The notes beneath the pieces are model-generated. The model ran no database searches. It saw only the letters and a list, made by a program, of their open reading frames with translations, and was not told the DNA's origin. This document shows positions 11,326 to 23,525 of a stretch of DNA of 64,000 nucleotides, in pieces (positions within the stretch are counted from its first letter, which is position 1; each line of letters begins with the position of its first letter). Both the position numbers and the translations under genes were made by a program. Where the stretch lies: the NCBI RefSeq assembly GCF_000275845.1, contig NW_006766919.1, positions 140,288-204,287 on the forward strand, written 5' to 3'. This DNA is from Dichomitus squalens LYAD-421 SS1. Its lineage: Eukaryota; Basidiomycota; Agaricomycetes; Polyporales; Polyporaceae.

Positions 11326-12545
11326 TTGGTCGAGCCTGCCCCCTTATGAGAGCTTCACAATGACCTGCTAAATTGTTACCGAAGCGTCCCGACTCTGACA
11401 TGTGCTTCTAGACACGTGGTTAGCCGTTGTACTGGGGGCTCCCAGGTAGCCAACTGTACCCGTGTCGGCACTACGTAGAGTATAGGAGACAAGAGTTTCG
11501 AGTTATACTATCACTCGTAGGGAATCCCGAGGTAGGTTTCCTGGCGACACGACCCGAGTGCAGGACACAGACGAAGGCAGCGAAGGAAACAGACACCATT
11601 GTGGGACCGAACAAGAGGACATTGTTGATCCGATACCAAAGAGTTTCAGCAGCACTTCGGCGCTCATCCTACTTCAACGATTCGCCATTCTGATTGGCTG
11701 AAGACGAGCTCTCCACCAATCAGCGGCCGTGGGAAGCATGCCTAGGGGATCTGCTGAAGCTATGTGAGATCTCGTCTTCGCAATCGGGGTGCAAATCCTC
11801 ATTGGTGGAGAACGGGAGCGGCGCCTCAGCGCAAAGACCGCTGTTCCTTTAGGACATTAATCAGTTGCGGTCAACAAACGGTGAAAATTCAAGCGCGCCG
11901 AGACATTACTCCCGAGCACCTCACCTCAGTGGCTAGAAGACGCCAAAAGCCATACACCTCGTATACCGTTGATGAAGCCGGTATGCTCACGATTTGTACG
12001 CATACACCCACGTTAGCCAGACGACACGAAAGAGAGAGAGCCGTGAATTACTCCGTGGTCATATACATATCAAGCGTAGCGTACACACTATGCAGACAAA
12101 CGAGAAGAGCTGGTGGTGATAAGGGCGATCCGGGACGAGACGAGATGCAGATGTGTACATGGAAATATGCAGGGGATGTTGAGATAGAGAGAGAGAACGA
12201 GACAAACTACATGAAGACGTGCGTGGATGGTGGAAACGCGATGCACAGAGAACGAGGACAGACTAAAACGTGGCTGGTAAGGGGCACAGGGCAGCGCGAA
12301 CATGCTACACAAATAGAACAACTACAACGTGGTTTACCATCCGATGGTGATAGGGCGGGAGACAGATTAGAGACGATATCGACGAGCAGGGGTGACACCA
12401 ACGGCATGCTACGAGCGACGACGGGTGCGGTCAAGCATATGCAGGGGGCAGGAATGGAGCTGTTGACAGTCAAAGCATGCAGAGCGACCGCCGATAGCAA
12501 GATGCAGCACGACAGCGAAGAGGATCACGCGCGACCGCAGCGATG
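11326..12545. other. intergenic, 5' of the F-box gene and 3' of the phosphatase gene
   Basis: Contains the CCAAT pair at 11.7 kb. A 261-codon open frame on the plus strand (11764-12549) has an arbitrary composition and no motif; it is treated as chance. The part near 12.0-12.5 kb is purine-rich (GAGAGA tracts) and probably holds the phosphatase 3' UTR on the other strand. Confidence 0.45.
11690..11723. promoter_or_regulatory. inverted pair of CCAAT boxes
   Basis: CTGATTGG at 11690-11697 and its exact reverse complement CCAATCAG at 11716-11723 form an 8-bp inverted repeat with an 18-bp spacer. A third CCAAT core on the minus strand is at 11801-11805. CCAAT is bound by the Hap/NF-Y complex in fungi. 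They lie 365-480 bp upstream of the F-box gene; whether they serve it is inference. Confidence 0.45.
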
Positions 12546-15500
12546 TTAGTGCAGGTACTTCTCGTTGAGCGCGTGCACCTCCTTCGCAAGGTACGGCCAG
12601 TTGAGCGCGCGCGCAAGCTCGTACTGCATCCTGATCTTCCGTTTCTCCTCCCGTTCCTTTTCATCGTCGACGTTCGCGAGTGCACGCTCAGAGCGCTCCC
12701 GCGCGAGCTTGATCTCCCACCCGAGGAGGTTGTACAGCAGGCGCATGTTCGGCTGGATGAGCACAGACAGCCGGCGCGAGCGCACGATGAGGTATGCATC
12801 CACCAGCGAAAGCCCAAGGTGCTTCATGACGTACGCGATCTGCCCCCAGCATACATGTCAGCCTGACAAGCACAAAGCACGAATGAGGCGGGCACTTACA
12901 GTAACGGTCGCGCTGCGCGACACTCCAACGCGGCAATGCACGAGCACCTTCCCACCCTCCTCACGGGCCTTGTCGATCCACTCACAGATGGGCTCCAGCT
13001 GCGGCTCGAGCGTGTCGATCCCGTCGTCACATACACCCTTGATGTCGAGGACCTTGATCCTGCCCTCCCGCTCTTCGATCCACAGCGAACCCTGGCCCCC
13101 GGGACCCTTGCCCGGGATGAAGTGCGCGTTCGGGTTGGGCATCGCACACGCCGCAGTGTTCGGCCCAGCGTGTGGGGTGTCCATATGCGGGGGAGGGACG
13201 AGCGCGCACTCGCCCACGGACACGACGTGCGTGATCCCGAGTGCGTGCAGCATGAACGCGTTCGAGGCGTGGTTCCTGCCAAGCCGCGCAGCGATAAGCA
13301 TACGGTTGCAACGTCGTCATCCGTTGCAAAGAATAACTCACAAGTTGCCAAGGTACAAGAACGGCAGCACCCGGCTGGGGAAGCTTCCGTCGAACCTGGG
13401 GTCGTTGAACCAAACCTGGTGGTCCCGCCACGGCGGTATCCGCTGCGGAGGCATAGTCTTCGAGCGAGGCCGTCCTGGTGTGAGAGCTGGCGCGGTAACG
13501 TCCGCTTCAGACTCCGAGCGCGAGCGGAGAGGGTGCGCGACCACGCTGGGTGCGCTCACGCCCGTGGCAATATCCGCAGGGTCCTTCACCACAGGATTGG
13601 CGAACTGTACCGACCTCGCAGCCGCATGTCCGAGAGAACGGCTCCAGTTGCCATCATCGTCATGCCCTGGACCTGCAGGACCGGGAGAGGGGTGTCTAGG
13701 TGCTTGAGACTGCGATTGAGCGGCGCGATCCTTCTCGAGCCTCGCCTCGACACGGCGGAGCACGCCCAGATCGCTCTGGTACACAAAGAAGCTCCGGCGT
13801 TTCTCGACCTGGAGGGTGAGATATGCCTCGGGGAGGGAGATTCCATGAAGGGCCATCAGAATGGACAGCGCAAGGACGGAAGATTCGGTGTAGCCATCGG
13901 CAGAGTAGATCAAGATCTTCAGCGGGCGCGTCCGAAGAGGGACAGGAATCGCTGACGTGGGGCTCATGGAAATGGGCGTCGATGGTGACGAATTCGGCAG
14001 GTAAGTGGCGGAGGTAGATCGGACGCGCGTATATGCAGTGTGAGGCGTTGGCGGCGAAGAGGGGAAGAAGGAAGTAGGGAAGGAGCTCGGAGGTGGCAGA
14101 GAGCTGGGCGTGAAGCCCGAACTAGCAGCGTCGTGCCTGTTTGGTGAGTCGAAGCCATTCTGCGTTCGTGGAGGAGACAGCTGCTCATGCGCAGCCTCGT
14201 AGGTAAGGGAACCATCAACGGGCTGGATGAGTCTCTCCAAGAACTGAACGAAGGGTAGGAGCGTGTTGACGGTGACAACGGAAGAGGCGGGCGAACTCGG
14301 GAAAGGCAAGTGTATGACGTGAGATGCGTTCGGCGGTGGACGCGGTTGAACGGGGTCTTTGGAGTCGAGACCCTCCATGTCTGCGACACATCGTTCGATC
14401 CAGCGCTTCTCGAGGAGGCGGATATGCTCCTCGGCAGCGCGAAGGTGAGCGGAGGTAGGGAACGGGGCGTAGTCGTGGCACTCAATGCAGAGATCATACC
14501 CATATCCCAGAGTGGGGTCGTTGGTCCGCCAGTCATAAGCGTCGTCGTCGTCATCATCGTCACCACGCATAGTACGCATGCGGATTCGACGATCAGGGGT
14601 AAGAGGGACGTCGTTCGAGTTGCCAAGGAAAATCTGGCCGACGGAGGGCTCCCAATGAGACGAGGGGTTAGAACCCGCGAGAGATTCGGGGTCTGCGCTC
14701 GACGAGGACCCGACGACGGAAACGATCTCGGACGCCTGAGTGAGGTCACGCATCTCCTCCCTTTCGCGCTGGGCGAAATCGACCGTGTTTGCACGGAGGC
14801 GGAGGACAAGGTCGTCGGAGGGTTCCCTTTGGGCATGCGCATCGGTGCTATCCGTGTGCGCGCCAGAGGCCTCGTCTGTGCGGGCGACAAGGTGGGGGAG
14901 CTTCTCAGCCATTTCGGCTGGAGAAGCGTCGAGTACAAAGACATTGTACTCGACGAGCGCATCAGGGTTCGGCGCGCGAGCGCGGCGCTCCTGGTGCTTG
15001 ATCTCTACTGCCTGCTTGAACTTCTCCGCGGCGGCTATCGCGTGTCGCGTATGGCCGCGGGGAGAGTAGACAACAAGGTCGGAGATAGTAGCATATATTG
15101 GCTGTAACAACGTATGAGCATGGATACGGAGAGCAAAACTCTACGTCGAGCGATGGAAGCGTTCACACGCGGCAGGAATATGAGGTCCGGGGGTGCGGCG
15201 GCGGAGGCACACCGCGGCAGTGGCACATACCGTAAGAGCGCAGATGCCAGACGGGGGCGATCTGCAAGCCCTCTTCGCGTCCGGGTGGGGTCTCGTAGCG
15301 TCTCGAAGCGCCCTTCACCACGTTTCTGTGAAGGCCTCGCAACTCCCGCAGCTTCCCTTCCTCGAAGCGTGCGCGATGACACAGCCGACAATTAAGGGCA
15401 ACGCATGTCGCCCGCTTCCTCATCTCGACTGCCGAATCCGCAGCGTCCTCCACATCCGCCGACGCCACAAGGAAAGGAACAAGCCGACACTCACCACTTG

Positions 15501-16202
15501 GATCCCAAAGTTCCGCAAGCTGATCCCGTCTGGTATGCGAGGCTCGACAAAGACGTTCTCCGGAGTGCCTTGCTCACTCGGCCGCGTGCGCAAGAGTTCC
15601 CGCACGCGGAAACTCGAGGTCAAGAAGGATGGCTTCGTGTGGACGAGTGGCGGTGGCGGCGGGTGTGTCGAGTTCGCGCTCGCGCTGAGGCGGGGAAGAG
15701 GGGACGTGACCGAGACCTTCTTCATAGGATCAGGTGGTGGGACGCCGCTCATCAGGGGGCCCTCGACCGTCGGGTCGAGCTCCATGGCAACATCGTCCTC
15801 GAGATCGGCAGGCTCGAACGAGTCCAGCGAGGAGCTGGTCGAGTAGTCGTCGTCATCGTCGTCGAGGTCCTCGGCATCGCACATCTCCTCGTCGTCTTCG
15901 TCGCACGCGACCCAGACAAGCCCGCGGAAAGACGGGACGTCACCCTTGTCTCGCGAGGAGGCGAAGAAGGCATTCTGTTGCTCGTTGTCGCCTTCAAGGC
16001 CGTGTAGGAAGGGAAAGAGAACATGATCGGGTGCGTGAGTGGTGAGGTGCGAATAATGGAGCTCGGAGAACTGGGCGGCGGTGAGTGCGCGAATGGGCGG
16101 ATGAGGGTCCTGGCGGTGGCGGAGGACGGGGAGGGATTGGAGGAAGGACGCGGGGTAAGCGAGGCCATGGACGGTGGCGGGATCATCGTGCGGGGTGTGC
16201 AT
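12546..16202 (-). CDS. pps1: dual-specificity protein phosphatase, Pps1-like
   Basis: Cysteine-dependent phosphatase acting on phospho-Tyr and phospho-Ser/Thr. The P-loop is complete in the exon at 12858-13301: GGKVLVHCRVGVSRSATVT, with nucleophile Cys and invariant Arg in HCRVGVSRS. It is followed in the next exon by AYVMKHLGLSLVDAYLIVRSRR and the protein ends at 12546 after an Arg/Glu-rich helix (NVDDEKEREEKRK). The long exon 13338-15110 begins PIYATISDLVVYSPRG, a Pps1-type N-terminal domain, and includes KILIYSADGYTESSVLAL, a rhodanese/DSP-like segment, and RVLPFLYLGNL leading into the catalytic domain. The N-terminal exon from ATG at 16202 contains FRGLVWVACDEDDEE and Asp runs. Roughly 900 residues over at least five exons fits the family. 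Exon limits between 15110 and 15420 are uncertain. Confidence 0.88.
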
Positions 16203-17420
16203 GGCGGTGGGGAGGTCGAGAGGAGGGAGAGGAGGGGAGAGGAGGAGAAATAGAGTTGAGAGGAGATAGAGTAGCGACGAGGGAGGGGTTGGGTTTGTTT
16301 GATGCGAGTTCGCGCCCCGAGCGACTGGCTTTGGAAGGAGCTTCTAGCGAAGCAGCGCAGGCATCTGTTCTGCTCTCGCCAGAGGCCGCTGTTGTCTTTG
16401 GGCCCCTCCGTCTCCCCGCAGCCGCCCGTCTCGCCCATTTCATAACGCAATCTCAGATCCCCGATCGTTCCTTATCGCCTCCCGCTTGTCCCCGCCCCTC
16501 GTCCCGCCAATCTGCCGCCGCGACGAGCCCAGCCTGTGTTCTGCCTGCCTCCTGTGTCCTCACCGGAGGGCAGCACGGCGAGCGCAAGTGCAAGCGCGAC
16601 AGCTCCCGCAGGGACCCCGCTCCCATGCCCGTTCGCCGTCTTCGTTGGGTGTGGCTTCTCTCTCGCACGGCCGCACCCCATGATCAGCACCATTGCCTAT
16701 CCGGTCGCGACCCAGGACTGTGGGCAGGTCCAGGCCTATCCGCATCTCCGGATCCTTCACGCCCCTTTCGATGTAGCGTTGGGCTGTGTCTACCCCATCA
16801 CGCCACCCACTTTGCCTGTTTGGGCGGGGGCGCTTTGTCCGGGTTCGCGCAGGCAGCTTGGTCACCGAGGTCGCGCTCCGTCACTGTCCCTCTTCGGCGC
16901 GCGTTCCGGGCGCGCGTTGGCAGCCCGCGACGTCCTCTGCTCTTGGCCGCCGTTCGCTTCAGCGACGTTCCCGATGCCTGCCGCTGTCGTCCTCATATAT
17001 CTCCCTGCGAAGGTGCTCCTGGCGCGATTCGTGACGAGCTGGAGTCGGTGCCGTTGAATGATGTGCCACATCTCGGTCGGGCTGTCCTGCGACCGGGGCT
17101 CTGCGGTGACGACAGACGACTCACCATCATCGACCAGGCCACACAGCACACAGAACTCGCACCCGGCCGCTTTACGCAGCTGCCGATCACGACGACCACG
17201 GTCGGGCCCACTTCGCGCGCAGCTGATGCTCCTCGTCTCTCCACTTCGTCCACACTTCTCCCGCTCGCGATACCGCGGCCTCCAACCCGCGCGGCCAGCT
17301 GATGACACCAACACGCCCGTCTCCAGCCCTCGCCCGCCTATGCTGACCGACAATCCCGCGCTAGTGCGTCGAGTACTCCTCACGGTCGATGCGACTCTCC
17401 CACCACGGTCTCAGTGACTG
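16203..17420. other. GC-rich upstream region of pps1, no supported gene
   Basis: Several overlapping frames on both strands stay open because of high GC, the longest 405 codons on plus (16085-17302), but all are rich in Arg, Ser and Pro with no motif. Probably the pps1 promoter and 5' UTR. Confidence 0.4.
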
Positions 17421-20400
17421 CATAGCTTGGCAATCGTGCCCTCGCGACGCCACCGACTCCATTCGTTACACCGTGGTGGCTCCGGAACCCTCGGCGGTGG
17501 TTGTCGCACGGAGGTCAGATATGGGATGTGGGTGCACGTACGTATGATTCCATCTTGTGACGCGTTCTTCATCTCTGCAGTTCCAATAAGCCTTCGCAGT
17601 GCGCGCGGGGGTGGCCGAGACTTGCTCGTGCTGAAATTGAAGTCATCGTACGCGTCACATCGCGTACCGCGATTGATAATATGAACAAGCATACATCTGG
17701 ACCAACCTTATAAACATGCCGACGGCTTGTCCAACAAAACACCACTTCTCTGAACGGCTCACTCCCTCGCCGCGGCACGAGCGATCGGTACCTTGTTGGC
17801 GGCCGCCACAAAGCCCATCCGCATAGGTACGTGCTAGTATGCGAAGCACGGGTTGCTTACATGTAATCACGCAGAGAGAAATGTAACCAGCGTCCAATAG
17901 TCTACATTTTTTCGCGAGAACAAGTCTGTGTCAAGCACGTTACATCACACCCCAGCTTCACGTGACTCGCACGCTTGGCATAGTCTCCGCGATATGGCCA
18001 GGCAACATACATATGTACCCTGAGGCGGGAGATGGACAGCGCGGCACGGTGTACCGTTCGCTCGGGTTCAGTTCTGCCCCGCCTGACTGTTGTTTCTCCA
18101 TACTTAAGTATCTCTCGCTCCTGTGATGCATCACGCCCCGTAGTCAGCTACGGCGTCGCCCGACGCTATATTCCAAATGCTCAACACCTCCGTCATCAGG
18201 TATAAGGACTTCCTTTTTAGTTGGCGGCGCCACGGTCTAATTACAGCAAGGATAGCAGGCAGCAATAGGAGTCGATCGGTGTGACTTCCTGCATCGAATA
18301 CGCTTACTGACGATGCTAGATCCATGATTTTATGATATCTCCGCGATGCATAGCGTCTCAGCTCCAGCATCACTCGGTGGTCTGTGATGGCAACTCTTAT
18401 CAGGGATTTGGCCAGGTACGTCTTGTATGCGAGTATGAACGCGTGATTAGCAGGTTGCACCCGGGTCACGTCACAAGAATGCTCGTGTTGTGGAGCTGTA
18501 CATATCGATCAACCCAATTTCGGCACACTGTTTTCGACTACATTCGCAGGCAGTGCTGTCCCCGTTCGTCAACCAAGGGCAGGATGTCTTTGGCCGGTCT
18601 CGCGAAGTGTCAATTTCGGACGATATCGCTATACCAGGCATTCCAAAACGTTGTGGCAGCAACATCGCCCACGCGCCATTTCTAGGAGTCTCACATCCGT
18701 CTACATGGCCAACAGCTCCCTCAGCAGCCCGCCCGTGATAGGAGGTCGCGCCACTGCACCGTGAGCGTGTTCCCTCCCCTTAGCCTGGGAAACTATGTGA
18801 GCCTCGAGGCAACAAGCTCAGGCTTCAAGAGTCAAGGTTCACTTCGCTTGACCTTCAGAATGCCTCCGAACGCTACGCCATTCATTCCCCGTTCGCCTTC
18901 CAAGACCTCGTGCCCATGCTTCGGCGATGCCCAGCGTACGCACAGGGCCTGCCTCGAGGCGGCGCCCTCCTGCGATTCTGTGTCGCTGGAAATCGGACGA
19001 AGGGGCTTCGGTCGTCTTTGAGTTCCGCCACTTTCGCGATCCTGGCTCGCGGCGATGCACTGTTTCCCATGACCACTTGCCTCGTGCTCGGACGCATGAA
19101 GTTACGCCGGCGTAGAAGTCGTCCACCTTGTTGTATGCGCAAACGTCGCAGACTTGAGCCATGAATCAGAGACCAGATGCCCTCCCTCAGCTGACGCATA
19201 CAGGTTGCGGCGGTATGTACTTCTGTCGGCACACTAAATCTCGATGTCAGTGCACATAGCTTGTATGTATGTTGGTTGATCCCGTGAGCGGTCCGGTCTT
19301 TCGGAGATCGTTGCCCTGACGTGGAATTCTACGTGGACGCCACTGCTCCTGATGGCATATCACGCTAACGGTACGCTCGGCCAGATGCATCTCTCTACGA
19401 ATAGCTAATCTGAGCTCCGGTCGAACGTCTCTCGCACAATGGGGGCTGATGACGGAATAATACTGGTCGTGGTGGACCCGAACGCACGTGCATGCAGGGA
19501 CGACGAGTATGTGCACTGTTCTAGCCCTTGCGCAGTACTACCGTCTGTATAAGCAACACTCGACCGGTGCGCAACGTCCGAGCACTGAATGGAATGAGAG
19601 ATAACATACGTGACGCGAGATCAAAGGTTTGCACCCCAGTCTCAGCGTTCAAGCTAGCTATAGAGCACTCAAAGATCCGAAGCTTTCCCAGACGGCGGGT
19701 TGCCCAGCACTACATACTCTATTTGAATTTATCTCTCTGCTTCTGCATTGTGCACTGCTTGGCGATGCCTGGTGCCTGTGATATGCATGTCCCTCCACGT
19801 AGTACCAAAACCCTTTCCCCTCCTGATCGCATTCCGTCCGCCCTTCATCCGAGCTGCAGACTTGTATCGGGGCTTCTGACGCTTCTCTTGCACACGACGA
19901 CCCTACCAATGCGGCGTTCGCACACCGGTATCGTTAGCAGCCATGGCGAAATTGCGCCATCGGCGTCCCTATCGCGTACCGGAACGTAAGTACTGTTCTA
20001 TTCTCCAAGCGCTTGTGCGACAGAAATGAGGTAAGGAACGGGTGAGCGATAACAGGTAACGCACCGGCCTCTGTTCGAGGCCCGGGATAGATCGCCGGGC
20101 TGAGTGTATACTTAGGGCCTTTCGAGGACGGACAAGGGCGCTTGAAGGGGCGATCACCCCGTTCTGGCATCAGATATGGGTCACCGCTCGACTGTTCAGT
20201 CCTTGCTCTTTTCGACCACGAGCTTGTTCATCAACGGTCTCCAGGGACGTGGTGGCTCAGTATGGTCAATGCGGGGTACTGTCACTGAACGGGCGTCGCC
20301 AGTCTGTGGGATCGGCAACGGCGGAAGTCGCCGCAGAGGGTCATGAGTACGTGTGCTCCATGTTTACTGCGTCGCTCGGCAGCGGAGCCGTTTGGTGCGT

Positions 20401-21779
20401 AGTTGCTGTGGGTTGCCCCTCTTGCTCCTCTCGCCGGAGATGATCACTGCGCTTTGTCAAGGCGAAAACGATCGTCTAGGATGTTTCTCATCTGGAGCGG
20501 TCACCATGTGTGCGTTGGCCAATCTCGCACTGATCCTATCGTCGACGACCGACTGTGATATCTGGACGACATACTCTTCATCGACCTTCATGCTTATCTT
20601 CACGACAGGCAAAGGGCTATGGTTAGAGCCGGGATATACATTTGGAATCGTTATGCCACGCAGCGCGTCGGTAGCAGTTCGCACTGGTCTGTGTATTTTT
20701 CTTTGTTTTCAATGGACTGCTATGTTGCGTTGCGCAGAAGTCTCGTCAACATATCCTCAAGGCTTCGACTCTCGTGTTCTGCCCGCGGTGCCTGTTGTCT
20801 GCCAATTCGTTCAGGTGGTCTTCCAAACACTGGGTCCCTGTCTGGGGCTGTATCAGGGGTTCCATATTCGCATGTTTCCAGGATTGTTACGTAGGGCAAG
20901 GCCTCCCTGCTACTCATACTTGCACTTCACAGGTTGTTGCGCACTGGGTGTCGATCGCGGCAAGAATCCACAGCCATCAATTAGCTAGTAGCTGTCGATA
21001 GAGTTCTGGACATACAGGTGATGCTATTTTGGTATAGGGGTTGTGGGACAATAAGTGGTGTCGCTGTCAGTGCTTGATGTTCATGTGCTACACGTTGAAC
21101 CATTTATTCCTAGGTTTCAGCTAGTGCGACATCGCGCCTCCGGGAAGGCAGGTATATATGGCGGAGCCATGGCAGAAGCCGTAGTAGAATGCGCAAGCTG
21201 TTAACCTGAGGCTCTCATCTCGGACATAATGGAAGTAGCGGAAGACACCTTTAACGATCGAACAGCAGATAGAAGGATGCAGTATGGCCTCTCACGGTGA
21301 GCTCACCTGTATTCGTCTACCCTACTTCCCCAAGGCTTACACTTCATTCAAGTGTGCTACTGTCGGTCAGTCATTTGGTCAAAAGGGACGATCATCCCTC
21401 CCGCGATGTTAGCATGAGGCTGACTTTGGCCATTCATGTATGTTAGCCCAGTCGCGATCGTAAGTCTCATGTTGCTGCACCATGGGCAGGCCACGCACAT
21501 TGCTTCCGTGTCAGCCACCACACGTGTCAGGTTATTCCGAAGTGCTCCACATCAGCTCATTCTCTTCTGACTTTGCGCCGCACCCACCAGTCACCAGCCA
21601 CTACCTGCTGCCGCTGGCTATAGCATTGCCTACGCTCCGGTAGCTCCTGCCAATACTTTGCAGCTTCTGTAATTCCGACATTCTGAGTGCCCACGCTGGT
21701 CGTGCTTGGCTGTGTTCTAGCAGTACTTCTAACCTGGAACGCTGTTCCTTCTCTCAGGCGATCTCCTCACTGCGCTATC
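17421..21779. other. gene-poor stretch, possibly decayed genes
   Basis: 4.3 kb without a gene I can support. A weakly protein-like patch near 20.4-21.0 kb on plus reads hydrophobic segments (YIWNRYATQRV, HWSVYFSLFSMDCYVALRR) spread over different frames, reminiscent of basidiomycete seven-helix DUF6533 proteins but broken by stops. A patch at 18.5-18.7 kb is also open. No terminal repeats or retrotransposon motifs were found. Confidence 0.35.
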
Positions 21780-23525
21780 ATGTCTATGTCCGCGTGCTCG
21801 CGCCGACTTTCCGGCAGCGTGCGGCGGCCTCGTGTACCCTCTGTGACGACATCGGGCGGCCACTCTTTTGAACTCAGGCCAAGCGCCACTTTCCCCAGCG
21901 TCGAAACCGTCCTGCAGGATACTATCGGAGTTCGGCCCAGCGTCCAAGATGCCGCATCAGAAGACATACCCAACCTGAACACAATACCAACGCCTTCCGG
22001 GTGGAGGAGGGTGGCGGCGTACGCTACTCTGGGACGTGGGCGCCCTGCACGTCTGGACCTCCATGAGGATATCAATGGTGCGTACATAATTCTATCGATC
22101 GCACCACCTTGTCGCTACGAGCTATGGGCTACGGGCTACGGGTGCGTGCCTCCGGACTGTTCAGGGCATTCGGTCACTCGAACGACGTGCGCTCATGTTG
22201 GCCTTACCATTACCCCATCGCGCGCACCCCCACATGCGTAATTCATGTTTCCCAGCAGAATGCATTGCAGACACCACGTTCCAGCGTCAACAACCCGAGA
22301 GAGGTCTCCTGTGGCGTCCTGGCCTTCCTGTTAGCTCCCGCTCGAGTACGCCTACCAGCGCACACGTCACTGCCCCCTTGAACTTGAGCTTCGACTTCAA
22401 CTCAGCCCAGGGACTCTCAGCCGCGTCTCTCCAGCACAGCTGGCAAGCACATTCGGAGGGACCGAAGAGTGATCCTGGATTATCACTCGTCAGACTCATT
22501 GGTAGTTCTCAAGTCGAGTTGCCGGACCTGGTGGTACAGGCACAAGCGCAGGCACATGCTCGTGTACATGCCACTCGGGCAGTGTCGCTAAACGACCTTT
22601 CCCCACTTTCGACCCCGCTGTCTTCATCTGCGGATGCCCTCCAACTCTGCGCTCCTCAGCGGATAAAGCTCGAGGCGTCTGGAGTGGCCTCAATTGATAC
22701 TTCGGCTTCTGCCTCTGACCCTTGCATGTCGTCTGCTACATCCGTCCGGTACGCCGCATTACCGACGTCGGGCGCGTCGAAGAGCGCAATATCCCTGCCT
22801 TCGCTAGCCATACCGCCCGCGAGCGAGTCGCTTCTTGCGCCTTCTCCTGGGGTCTCAAACCCGTCTCTGCTCCACCCACGGATGCCATTCCCTTCGCCGT
22901 CCGTTTTCCAGTCATCGCTGTACTCTCCGGGCCTCGCGCCGCCATCGCCACAACCTTCGACATTCATCCCAGAGTCCCCTATCGCGCACGCGAGGCGCGC
23001 GCCGTCTCCCGGCCGGACGCCCCCGATGCTTCTCTATTCTACCCCATTGCAGCACACTTTGGAAGTTCGCTTGCCGGCGGGTCTCTCGTCAGAGATGGTC
23101 ACCATCTCGGTGAAGAAGGGAGCACGACTCGCGGTCGTGGCGGATCTGTGGCATCGAGAGCACGACTGTGAGTACCTTCTCTGCACCCTTCCCTTCTCCG
23201 GATCTCGTACTCCGTTCTCGTCCACATGGCTGCGATGCCTTCCACTTCTCTTCCCTGCATCCAGGCCAGGATGATGTGGTACTAGCGAGCTGACCTGTGT
23301 TATTTCCGGTCCTCTCTCGCATTGCAACGTGTCACGCGATACATGCATCGGCTCGCCTCTCGCGCTTCTGCAGCGCATTACGAATGGGAAGTTTTATTCG
23401 CACAATCGGACGTCGACATGGCGTCCATACGGGCTGTCTTCGATGTGAATGGCCAGCTGGTGATCCATGTGCGGCGGCGATCCGGCATTGATGGTCTGCC
23501 ACCGCCGCTCATCTGCTCGCGTTGA
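21780..23525 (+). CDS. Ser/Pro-rich protein with Hsp20-like C-terminal domain
   Basis: Not a named family I recognise. ATG at 21780 (MSMSACSRRLSGSVRRPRV) opens an exon ending at a GTGCGT donor at 22079; the second exon starts around 22258-22270 and contains a long Ser/Pro/Ala-rich region (LSFDFNSAQGLSA, FIPESPIAHARRAPSPGRTP). A third exon starts after an intron of about 185 bp ending CTTCTGCAG. Joined, the C-terminus reads a beta-strand series: LEVRLPAGLSSEMVTISVKK, RLAVVADLWHREHDS, HYEWEVLFAQSDVDM, then FDVNGQLVIHVRR. The NGxLxIxV strand is the hallmark end of alpha-crystallin/Hsp20 folds. Disordered N-terminus plus this fold could mean a chaperone-like or scaffold role; that is inference. 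Confidence 0.65.

Noticed and set aside
11764..12549. 261-codon plus-strand frame
   Set aside because: No motif, arbitrary composition, overlaps the likely phosphatase 3' UTR.
14310..15107. 265-codon plus-strand frame
   Set aside because: Fully antisense to the conserved Pps1 coding exon.
16085..17302. 405-codon plus-strand frame
   Set aside because: Arises from GC-rich sequence, partly antisense to pps1; Arg/Ser/Pro-biased with no domain.
20063..20082. tRNA T-arm-like hairpin (GGCCT..AGGCC)
   Set aside because: Loop does not match TTCRA and no acceptor, D or anticodon arms are present.
20353..20988. 211-codon plus-strand frame considered as a membrane protein
   Set aside because: Family-like text lies in another frame and is interrupted; not supportable as a gene.
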